Shown here: one piece after another, positions 53,265-62,022 of the stretch
How positions within the stretch are numbered: position 1 is the first letter of the stretch
Layout: every line of letters starts with the position of its first letter
Assembly (NCBI GenBank): GCA_033026295.1
Contig: CM065184.1
Location: 11,969,501 to 12,033,500 of the forward strand
Direction of reading: 5' to 3'
Origin: Channa striata
Lineage: Eukaryota; Chordata; Actinopteri; Anabantiformes; Channidae
DNA: 64,000 nt
The notes under the pieces: model-generated
The model's input: only the letters and a program-made list of their open reading frames with translations
What the model was told of the DNA's origin: nothing
The model's database searches: none
Made by a program: the position numbers and the translations under genes

Positions 53265-53441
53265 TCACTGGATGTCCACTCTGCTGTACTTCACACTGTG
53301 GCTCCATTGGAAAGCTCGCCATGAAAATGGGGGCTGGTAGTTACGAGGGACCACGCCATTGACATTCTCTTCAAAGTATTGGAAGAGTCTGTACCACCAC
53401 ACCCGCGAGAATGGGTTACTCTGCGAAATCTCCTTCAGTGA
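53265..53441 (-). CDS. sgms1: sgms1 coding exon 5: cytosolic C-terminus
   Basis: 177 nt including the TGA stop (53267–53265), acceptor TTTGTTTCAG. It encodes SLKEISQSNPFSRVWWYR, then FQYFEENVNGVVPR and a C-terminal tail ending VKYSRVDIQ. RVWWYR.FQYFE and VKYSR agree with human; the PPFSWRAF region and last residues diverge, as the tail does across the family. Confidence 0.93.
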   Translation of the reverse strand, partial: SLKEISQSNPFSRVWWYRLFQYFEENVNGVVPRNYQPPFSWRAFQWSHSVKYSRVDIQ

Positions 53442-56400
53442 CTGAAACAAAATGTAAAAACACTGTTAGTGCAGTCATTGAATATCTCATGCACGTCTGT
53501 CCGGGAAAAGGACAGCTGTCCTTACACAGCAGTATCTCTTCCCAAAGTCTTTCACATGGAAACTTTTATATACAGGTAAAAAAAAAGACTACAAGCAATC
53601 CACAGTAAAGCCACTATAACCGGAGAGAAACATTCAGTGAAAATCAAGATAATTAATCTGATGCAAAAACTCAATTCAGGGCAGAATACCCACGTTACAA
53701 ATATCCATCAATCCTTTTTCTGTAACCACCTGAGATAAGCAGAGTCTGAAACAGAGTGGACAACCATTAAAATCAATCTGTCTATATTTTTACAGTATTT
53801 GCTGTGTGTCTGATCTTGGGGTCTTAATTTGGTCTTGATATCTGGACTAGGTAAGGTGGTCTTTACTCCAAAACTACTGCCTGGCATGATTGTTCTCATT
53901 TTAGTTTGTGCAACAAAGTGAATAGTTAATTCAACTAAATAAAAATGTGTAGGTGGATTAACAATCTGTAGAACTGAACTACGAGAACAAGCAAGTTTTC
54001 CAAGCAAGAACTACCTCTGTCCACATAACTCATGTGTAACCTAAGCACTAGAAAATAGGTGCCAGTTTCTTCAGCAGGCAAAACCCTCAAGGCAGAGTGT
54101 AAAAAAAATTCTACTGAATGAACCATTGTATGCATTTATTTACTTATTTAACTCTAGTTCAAAGTCCAGCACGTTACACTCACCTGTTGATTGGCCAGAG
54201 TGTGATACCACCAGAAGAGGCGTGTAGTGATAAAGTATGCCACCACCACATCCACAGTGTAGTGGTCATGGGCCAGAAGGATACAGAAAATCCCTACAGC
54301 ACTCAGGGCAAAACAAAACCACTGGTACCACCAGAACCTTTTGGGGGAATCTACAAACATAAAAAAATGCAGGGTTAACACACTAAAGACCCAGATAGGA
54401 CCCTAAAGTATCACAGAGATGAATTAATTCTCTAATAGCTAAATTGAATTAATTCTCTAATAGCTAAATTGATGATTCTCAGTTAATCTGAGCTGGCTGC
54501 AGACAACACACAGTATTTAGGCCTCAGCAGTTCCAAATGTCATTTTCACCACTAGATGTCAGCGCTGTATCGATTAGGTTCGTCAACACAACTTAGTGGA
54601 AAAGGTTTATGAACTTGTGAGAAACTTGAAAAGGTAACTGGTGACTGTATTAAATGGTGAACCAACTGGGTCACAAAACAAAACCTAAGTCAGAAAACAG
54701 AACTACCTGCTGAGGAACTGAAAATCTAGTTATGTAATACAGCCGTGCTTTCTGACACTGATGTGTTAGCAGATGTATAAGTACAACCCTTCCGCTGCAT
54801 TTCCTGTGTGTCTACATTTCCGGACAGATGTTAGAGAGCGGCTGCTTAAGTCAAACTGTTCTCCTAGTTATCAGTGAGGCGCACCTGTCATTAGAAAATT
54901 GTCTTGTTTCAACTTAATATTTTGCAGTAGTGTGCACTAGATATGGGTTAATATTAGTGTTATATAAAGCTCAGCTCTAGGAAAATACAATAAAATGTTA
55001 CATACAGTTAATGTGTTCAGATTCCCTGAAATTGTTACTGAAAATAAAGTGTAGACCCATGGGAACTTACACTCCTTGATGAAGAGGTATGTTAGGGTTA
55101 ACATGACTGTGTGGCCACTGTATAGATAATCTCCACACATGGTGTGGGAACCTGTAATCGATAAGCCCCCGCCGGCAATCATCTTCATTACTCTCCTCGC
55201 CTGTGCCTCCCAGTTCCCAAGAAGCTGAAAGTATAAGACAGAAATTGCCACAATAGGTTTGGATTACTAAAAAGGTGTTGTAAATGATCATCGATTAATC
55301 ATTAATTATAGATTATGATTATTCATTAGGTTATTGCACATGCTAAAGGAATATGCTCTGTGAAGCCACTTCTTAATACAACATGTTTGAATGAACAAAT
55401 GCCTCAATATTTAAAACAATGCAATACTGCATTTTATAATATGTGTATAATTAAAATAATTCTCTGTAAAATAATAAAATAACAAAAAGTAATAAGCATT
55501 AACTAATCAGATAAATTTAATACCTTTTAGACAAAGTTCTTAAGAAAAAGCAAGCAAAAAGCATTTGTACAAACCTAAACAACTTTACTGTTTATATTTA
55601 TTGTCATGGAAAGAAGTAGTGCAACACCCGGAATTAGTGTCTGCAATCTCACCAACGTTTACATGTACATAAATAACTTTGTATATGAGTAAGCTGCTTT
55701 CTAAACTGTCATGTAAACAGGAAACCTGGTTTCTATGATTGGGGAACAGACAACGCTGATTTCTCCAGGTAAGACTCTCCCACTACAAGACACCGCTGAT
55801 ACTTTTAACTAGGTTGTGTAATTGGTTTTTATGATGAGCACGTGTGCCAAACAAAATTACTGCAGTCTGGGAAAGAAGTTTAGTGCAGAGGCTGAATGAG
55901 AGATGCGACATGAAGTAAAGCCTCCTCTCCTTTTTTTTTTTTTTTTTTTTTAAATCAAGCCTTCATCTAACAAAGTCTAACAAATCTAAAATTTAAAAAA
56001 AATTTATCTACATTTTTTTTTCAATTGCACTGTGAAAAGGGCCTCTCACACACACACACACACACACACAAAACTTAACTCACTAACACAAAATATGCTG
56101 TTGGCTTCCTTGGCAACCATCATTATATTTTTCATAACACACAACAGTCAGCATCGCTTCCGCAACTTTTTTGCGTCATGTCCCCCCCCTGCTCGACGTG
56201 CCCAACCCCCACCCCTTACCAGATGTGTTGGAGTATTTCTTCACAAGTGTGAAGTCATCTCACCCGTACTATCTCCTGCTGTTATGTGCATGTTTGAAAG
56301 CCAAACTCTCTCCACCAGACATCCTCTAGAGTGCATGTCTGATAGGGACTTATGTGGGTAGGGCCAGAGTCAGTTAAACACCATTTTAATCCACACTGAA

Positions 56401-58102
56401 AATAACAGCTACATTTGATGTAGGTGTCAAGCCAATTACAGACCAATATCCAATCTCCCATCTTTTGTAAAATAATTGAAAACGTAGTTTCAAAGTAATT
56501 ATGTGACCATCTGCGCAGAAACAACTTGTTTGAAGACTTTCAGTCAGGATTACGAGTTCGTCATACCACAGAAACCACACTGATAAAAGTCACCAACAAT
56601 CTTCTCCTGGCTTCCGATAATGGACTTCCGCGCACACAAAAGACAGTTATTGAGTTCCACAAGGCTCGATGTTAGGACCAATACTTTTCACTTAATATAT
56701 ATGTTTCCTCTAGGCCACCTTATTAGAAAACACTCATTGCCATGAGTAAATTCCCATTGCTACGCTGGTCACACCCAGTTATATCTATCTATGAAACTAG
56801 ATGAAACAAATCAATTACTAAAACTACAAGCATGTCTAAAATACATAAAGGCCTGGATGTCCTAAAATTTGCTTCTTCTAAACTCAGATAAAGCTTGCTC
56901 AGGGGGGATTGGTTGGGTTTTCTCTAAATGTCTGTATAATCTTGACTTTATTATGTAAGGTTCCTTTGAGATGACTTTGTTGTGAATTGGCACCATATAA
57001 ACAAAGTAGAAATTTGACTAGGGTGTAGTGCCCCTTTAAAAGGAGCACATGATTCTCCATTTCCCAGAAGATTTGCAATTTTATATAAACCACAGAAAAA
57101 TGCAACCACCTGAAACTCCTCATATACATTTCAAAACCCCCCAAAAATAGGTATGCATATACCTTACAACTGGTGACCAGTAATGGCCACTCCAACGCTA
57201 ACAGTAATTTTGTTACATAACTCATGTGCTCCAAAAGCACAAGCCTTGCATGATGAACCTACAGTGGTGAGAAACATGTGTATGTACCTTCGGAGAGCAT
57301 TTGAAGTGCATCCCAGGAACAGGCAGAGTGGTGATGTACATTGTAATACACCGGTACAGATACAGTGTGCCCACAATGAAGAAGAACCGCCTGCCTATAA
57401 TTGACCTGGAAAAAGAACAAAAAGGAGATGGCAAACATAGCATTTTCAACAACTCCAAAATATTTTGATTGACTTAACCCAGCTGTACCTGTACTTAAGA
57501 AGAGACCACTGTATCAGCCAGAGTCCCACCAGCAACATGCCGTTAATCTCACAAATGGAGAAGGCCCACTCTACCCTGTCAAACAGGTCAAAGAATTTAT
57601 CGGGCAGGGGCGGGGTGTGCTCCTTTGGCGGTACCCTCTCGTGGACCACTGAAATCACAATGGTGGTGGTAACAAAACATACCACCGCATAGAGAAATGC
57701 TATGCCAGTCTTGCCCCACTCAGCCGGGAAAGAGGTGCGCTTGCCTTCCGCTTTGGGTATGTGGATGTGCACCATGTCCTTACTGATGTCCTTGTTCCCC
57801 AATATGCCATTTCTCTGTGGCTTGCTAGTCCCATTAGGTAAACCATTAACGTGCCCATTTGCATGACCATTTTTGTGAGCCTCCATATGGTTTTCTATTC
57901 GCAACGTCTCTACTCGCTCCAACATCTGCAGCCCACCATCAGATGAAACCAGACAAAGAGGGGGTTTCTGGAAATCTGCCCTGGTAAGCCCGAGCAGGGC
58001 GGGGCCATCCATGTGACAGAGGGCATCCATGTACTCATGCATCCCCTCCTTGATCAGCCAGTCAGTGACATCCTTTGCTGACCATGCTGCCACCTTCTTC
58101 AT
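53265..58102 (-). CDS. sgms1: Sphingomyelin synthase 1 (complete coding region, 5 exons)
   Basis: The enzyme moves phosphocholine from phosphatidylcholine to ceramide in the Golgi membrane, giving sphingomyelin and diacylglycerol. Coding exons are 58102–57489, 57405–57288, 55224–55071, 54350–54184 and 53441–53265, all with GT–AG introns and consistent phases, joining to about 409 residues (human is just over 410). Domains: SAM at about 1–70; linker with HKNGHANGHVNG at 76–87; six membrane segments from about 132 to 343; conserved PPLPD at 164–168; RRFFF…LYRCITMY in the second motif; CGDYLYSGHT with His282; HDHYTVD with His325 and Asp329. These three match the catalytic triad known in human (His285, His328, Asp332). 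The SAM domain separates SGMS1 from SGMS2, which lacks it; SAMD8 differs in the catalytic core and head-group use. Which teleost duplicate this is cannot be told. Confidence 0.96.
53442..54183 (-). other. sgms1 intron between coding exons 4 and 5
   Basis: 742 nt, AT-rich. Nothing recognisable inside. Confidence 0.85.
54184..54350 (-). CDS. sgms1: sgms1 coding exon 4: second His and Asp of the active site
   Basis: 167 nt, acceptor ATGTTTGTAG and donor GTGAGTG. It completes the Tyr codon, then encodes SPKRFWWYQW, a membrane segment, and LLAHDHYTVDVVVAYF with His325 and Asp329, ending WWYHTLANQQ. It matches the fourth conserved motif of the family. Confidence 0.95.
54351..55070 (-). other. sgms1 intron between coding exons 3 and 4
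   Basis: 720 nt, with the 25-bp tandem duplication listed separately. Otherwise nothing recognisable. Confidence 0.85.
54421..54470 (+). repeat. Perfect 25-bp tandem duplication
   Basis: The unit GAATTAATTCTCTAATAGCT plus AAATT (54421–54445) is repeated exactly at 54446–54470. It sits about 70–120 nt upstream of the exon 4 acceptor on the sense strand. The lack of any difference between copies suggests a recent event. Confidence 0.97.
55071..55224 (-). CDS. sgms1: sgms1 coding exon 3: first catalytic His
   Basis: 154 nt, acceptor ATACTTTCAG and donor GTAAGT. It encodes LLGNWEAQARRVMKM, AGGGLSITGSH and MCGDYLYSGHT, then a membrane segment ending FIKE, plus one base of a Tyr codon. His282 of the joined protein lies in SGHT. 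The family's AGGGLSITGSH signature is intact. Confidence 0.95.
55640..55860. mobile_element. Possible MITE-like interspersed repeat
   Basis: The stretch with ACGTTTACATGTACATAAAT, TAAACTGTCATGTAAACAGG and AAACCTGGTTTCTATGATTG resembles from memory a dispersed non-coding repeat of percomorph fish that carries 'catgtaaac' motifs. The ends and target duplication could not be defined, so this is tentative. Confidence 0.3.
55931..55951 (+). repeat. Poly-T run (21 nt)
   Basis: Uninterrupted T tract in the sgms1 intron (A21 on the sense strand). Confidence 0.95.
56047..56070 (+). repeat. (CA)12 microsatellite
   Basis: Dinucleotide run in the sgms1 intron. Confidence 0.95.
56420..57012 (+). mobile_element. 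L2-like LINE relic (reverse transcriptase fragment and 3' tail)
   Basis: Conceptual plus-strand translation, broken by stops and frameshifts, gives pieces typical of the reverse transcriptase of fish L2/Maui-like LINEs: NYRPISNLP at about 56.43 kb, a QSGLRVRHTTETTLIKV-like piece at 56.54–56.59 kb, PQGSMLGPILF at 56.66–56.69 kb, HCYAGHTQLYLSMKLDETNQ at 56.75–56.82 kb and LNSDKA near 56.89 kb. It ends in a tail resembling the common fish LINE 3' end (TTTGTTGTGAATTGGCACCA then TATAAA). It is 5'-truncated, internally deleted between the STE…LIKV and PQGS parts, and inactive. It is antisense to sgms1. Confidence 0.8.
57288..57405 (-). CDS. sgms1: sgms1 coding exon 2: third membrane segment
   Basis: 118 nt, acceptor TTTTTCCAG and donor GTACATAC. 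It completes an Arg codon and encodes SIIGRRFFFIVGTLYLYR through PVPGMHFKCSPK, the second conserved motif of sphingomyelin synthases. The intron before it is only 83 nt. Confidence 0.95.
57406..57488 (-). other. sgms1 83-nt intron between coding exons 1 and 2
   Basis: Minimal-size intron with a GTACAG donor and a TTTTTCCAG acceptor, typical of compact teleost introns. Confidence 0.93.
57489..58102 (-). CDS. sgms1: sgms1 coding exon 1: SAM domain, linker, first two membrane segments
   Basis: The start ATG is at 58102–58100 with A at -3. The exon gives 204 codons plus two bases and ends at donor GTACAG. It begins MKKVAAWSAKDVTDWL, clearly a SAM domain though more diverged from human than the rest of the protein. 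KPPLC and VSSD near residues 46–54 and the Asn-Gly-His-rich linker are conserved. The MISVVHERVPPKE-like loop and SICEINGML(L/I)VGLWLIQW segment match SGMS1. The reading frame beyond the donor is intronic. Confidence 0.95.
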
Positions 58103-58379
58103 CTTGGCCAGTGGGCAAAGTGGAGAATTAGGAGGGTCCTCAGACTAGAGAGGATGGTTCACAAGACGGTTGGCAGTTTTACGGGGCAGTGGTAAGGCCT
58201 CTCCAGCTTTGGCACATGGTGTTTCTTGCACCCAGAGGGAGCCCAGCTTCCTCTTGAAGTGATGTAGTAAAGCAGACAGCAGGTTACCTCAGGATAAAGG
58301 CCAGAAGACAGTATGTGAACCGCAGTGGCCTTGTTTGGCTGTCTTCACTTCATTGGCGTTCCTCACATATGCTGCACCG
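58103..58379 (-). promoter_or_regulatory. sgms1 5' UTR in first coding exon, with three uORFs
   Basis: A strong acceptor (pyrimidine-rich TTTCTTTTCTTTGACAG) ends at 58380 on the minus strand, so the coding exon probably begins at 58379 with 277 nt of leader joined to upstream non-coding exons. The leader holds an ATG directly followed by TGA (58368–58363), ATG-AAG-TGA (58353–58345) and a 12-codon uORF (58217–58179) with A at -3. A donor-like GAG/GTAACC at about 58.29 kb offers an alternative exon end. Extent is inferred from splice-site appearance only. Confidence 0.5.
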
Positions 58380-61275
58380 CTGTCAAAGAAAAGAAATAAA
58401 TGCAGTAAATCAAAATGCAATATCCACTAACAAATATTCCACTCCTGTTAAAGAAACATGAGTCACCCCATTTGTCATGACTGCTGCCTTAACATCACAA
58501 CCTAACTGGGTATATCCTGGAATGGATGCATGAACAGACCTGAAAGCTAGAGCATACACGCGGAATGAGAGAGCAACATGAGGCACGTTTGCCCAAATCT
58601 AAAAAACTATAAATCGCAGATGAAACTACTTTAGCTTCATTTCATGGAATGAAACAAGGAATAAATAATTCACAATGTACTAAAGCTTTTACAAAAACAA
58701 CTCACTATAATGACCTATATTGATCGTCAGCTTCCCCCTCTAAATATACAATATTTTAAACCTAGGGAAACCTTTCATACTGTCCAATGTCCTGAGTAAT
58801 TCAGCTGTTTTACACACTCTCCTCTGTACCGAGTAGTGTCAACATACACAAGTTTTCTTTACCTACCCACGCAAACGGTTATCTGGCTGAAACACACTAG
58901 TATGTAAACACGTTCAAGGTGAACTGAAAAGTAGAGAACGTGATGAATGGGAAGAGAGAAGATTCAAGGAGGCAGTAATTACAGTAATTCATTTGATAAG
59001 CAGGACAGAACATTAAGCACACATTTAATTGAATTATTTCTATAGTTAACTGGGTATTTAAACCATTTACTACTTCTACAAACGCTCGTGCACTTTACAT
59101 AGAAGAGAAAAAGATTTTTTTCCACTGTGTGTTTTTCTCACCCAGGCTTTATCTAACAGCTAAAGCATAGCATAAAAAAAAACCTAAAGCTTAGCATTAA
59201 CATGAGGATGAACTCCCACATCTGCTGCACATCATGTGTTTGTTTATACATTGCAGTGTCAGTGCTAGACACAGGATGGCCCCGCTTGTATTCAGGGGGA
59301 GGTGCAGCTGGAAGGAAGTTCTAATCCACAGCATGGACACAAGGAGAGAGGGAGGATGGCAGGGAAACTGAGTGCAAAGAGGAACCCGTAAATCAAAGAG
59401 AAGGTCATTACAAAGCACTGAGACAACCCCACCCATGTAAGAGGGCAGTGAGCCAGCAGTCAGGCCCTAGCGCAGCCAGCTCAGCCCAGGCCAGTAGCAG
59501 CTAAATATGCTGGCGGGCTGGTTGTGTTGGCAGGACAACAAACTGCACATCAGTACCTCATCACACCTCAGCTCAGAGGCCTGTTCATGTGGGCCACAAA
59601 AACAGGGCCAAATAAAGCTGGGTTGTCAGCAGCTCTGACAACACCTGGCATCAGATTTATTCCTGCTGAACAATGTGATGCTGAAGTTAAGAACAAGTGC
59701 ATAAACAAGCATATGGATAGAATACAAACCACACAGCATGAGATTCCTCATTGGAACACTTTTAGCTACGTGACAACCCAGCTGTGTAGCTTTAATATCG
59801 TGTGACGAGCGCAAAGGATTTAAAGCCAATAAAGAGAAACATGCAGACAGAGGGTAGGGACTACAGTCCGTTAACTGAGACCAATTGATACAGATCAGAG
59901 ATTAGTGGTCACTGAGTCAGCTGTGTGCGGAGGACCTTTGGTCTGTGAATCAGCTTACCGTGCTCGGTGAAGAAATAATCTCACTCAACTGAACTAGCAC
60001 CAGAAAAACAAACTAATCCTGAAACTAATAAACCAATTGCATTTATCATGATATATAAATACAGGGTTCTTCACAGAAATCGTGTATGAATTATTGTGGG
60101 GAAATAACTAGTGTACATGCTACACACAGAGTTACCCTTTCATTGTCTCTAGAGTTCACCCTGCTGGAACCCATTCTTTAGAACATGATATTGTGAAAAA
60201 TCCATATACAAATTCAAACACTAAATGACTAAATAGGGAGGCATTGAGCAAATGTTTCTGCCAGAAGCAAAACAGATGAAAATCTCACCAAATCTGACCT
60301 CAGGACAATATTGTTTATGGGCAGGGAACTACAGAAAAGGAGGGAAGTTTATAAATGCTTCAGCCGTGTGATGTTTTGATTTTTTTATTCAAGATAAAGA
60401 TCAAATAAAACACTGAAGCTCCTCCTGAAACAAAGGATTTTGACCTTGAAAGCCTGTAGTTTCCCTTCTGAACTTTTAAATATAACACCAGAGGAAGACC
60501 ACTAAAGAGGATAGGATTTCAACACGCAGGCCATCTGAGGCACAGAGAGCTTTTATTTTCAGCACTGAGGAGTGTGTTTACCGAACAGAGTTTCTATTGT
60601 CATCTGTTTACTTATTGCAGGCCGGCTCCTACTTACATCACATGCATTATTTCATCTTTTTTTGTTAACCTGACTAAGAAAACCACACATCTTTACTATC
60701 AGTACATAATTTTGCTGGTGTCTTTCAAGTGATTTATTCAAATTTGAAGCTTAACACTTCTTATAAATCTATACAAATTCATTGAAGTAATAATTGAATG
60801 TCCATTTCCATATATAACTACCAGGAAGTCCAGTGATTATATTTTTTTCTCTGCAACCTTAGTTTCTTTGTCTTTCAATATGTAAATATTAATTTGAGTT
60901 ATAAATAGCCCTTAGCAGTGTTACATAATGTCATGATAGGTTGCATTATCTTTTAGGTTAGAAGATTTTCGTTATTATGTCTTTTAAATGCTTTGTAATT
61001 TAAACTGTAACCTGCAACCTAATCTGAAAAACAGAAATTGATAAATTTCATGTCACAACTTCCTTTATCTGTTTCTGTACTTAAAACCTTAGTGAAAAAG
61101 AGATTCTCCCAAAGCTTTAAAAGCTGCAGTACTAATATAAAATATGTAATATATATGTATAATATATGTAATATGTACCTGGAACATTTTTTATTTAACA
61201 AGTATAGCAAGAAGAGATTTTCAGTGTTGTCACTGTCTAGCTTACCTATTTTGTAAATTTAAGCAACACTAAAAG

Positions 61276-61308
<33 letters not shown>
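58380..61308. other. Upstream region of sgms1 (likely 5' intron)
   Basis: AT-rich DNA, with a GC-richer patch at 59.2–59.6 kb. It probably contains or precedes non-coding first exons of sgms1, but none can be placed. No protein-coding exon recognised. Confidence 0.55.
61278..61307 (+). repeat. (CA)15 microsatellite
   Basis: Uninterrupted CA run abutting the probable left end of a Tc1-like relic. Confidence 0.95.
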
Positions 61309-61310
<2 letters not shown>

Positions 61311-62022
61311 CAAAAACCCCCCTTTTTGAGTGTGTGTGTATGACGTGTAACACCACTCTGGAAAATAAGCAAATGAATTGGTAAGAGATGGCGGTATCAG
61401 AATTGGGTATAAAAGGGGAATCCAACAAAGCCTCAGCATTTGCAAGCATTGATGGGTTGTAGCTCACCACTTTGTTCCAAACCTAATGGGTGACAGGAAA
61501 TGATAGTATAGTATCATATAGTAAAATGATTCAGAGACTCTAAAAAATTTCAAAAACTACTTTCAGGTGTGCCTGATGTTTACATAAGAAAGCATCATGG
61601 GGCCAAGATGCGTCCGGCTCCCAGGATCCAGAAGGACTTTGGAAAACTACTGTCACTTAACATAGTCTGCCACTGCATTCATAATTGCAACCCGAGACTC
61701 TACTACAGAAGGTGGAAGTCATGCATCAATTCTCTGCAGAACAGCGTAGCTCTATAGACACAGTGTGTGCTCTATGCTGGGCTGCTGGACATGCAGATCC
61801 ATTTCCTATTGATAAATGCATCATGAGGAGAAGAATCAGACAATTGGACCACAGGTTGCTAATTATTGAATTTACAAATTGCACTTATATTAGTCAGTGA
61901 AAACACTGAATATATATTTTTTGCATTTTGGTAGACAGTTCAAGCTAATTAACAAACCACAGATTTAAATTTGTTATTGCACTTTAGTAAAAGCCCCAAC
62001 ATTTTGGGAACGGGGGTTTGGT
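61309..62022 (+). mobile_element. Tc1/mariner-like transposon relic
   Basis: Plus-strand pieces resemble from memory a widespread fish Tc1-like element: GGTATAAAAGGGGAATCCAA with CAAAGCCTCAGC near 61.41–61.44 kb, a TTCACCACTTTGTgAACAAA-like piece at 61.46 kb, CAGAGACTCT at 61.53 kb and GGAAAACTACTGTCACTTAA near 61.64 kb. The right end GCCCCAACATTTTGGGAACG then GGGGTTTG (61.99–62.02 kb) is a typical terminal repeat of that family. The matching left end (CAAAAACCCCCC plus a T run, 61311–61326) is badly worn. Stops and deletions make it a dead copy. Confidence 0.6.

Larger units (their letters stand above)
55225..57287 (-). other. sgms1 intron between coding exons 2 and 3
   Basis: 2,063 nt carrying a possible MITE, a T21 run, a CA repeat and an L2-like LINE relic, each listed separately. 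No alternative exon recognised. Confidence 0.8.
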
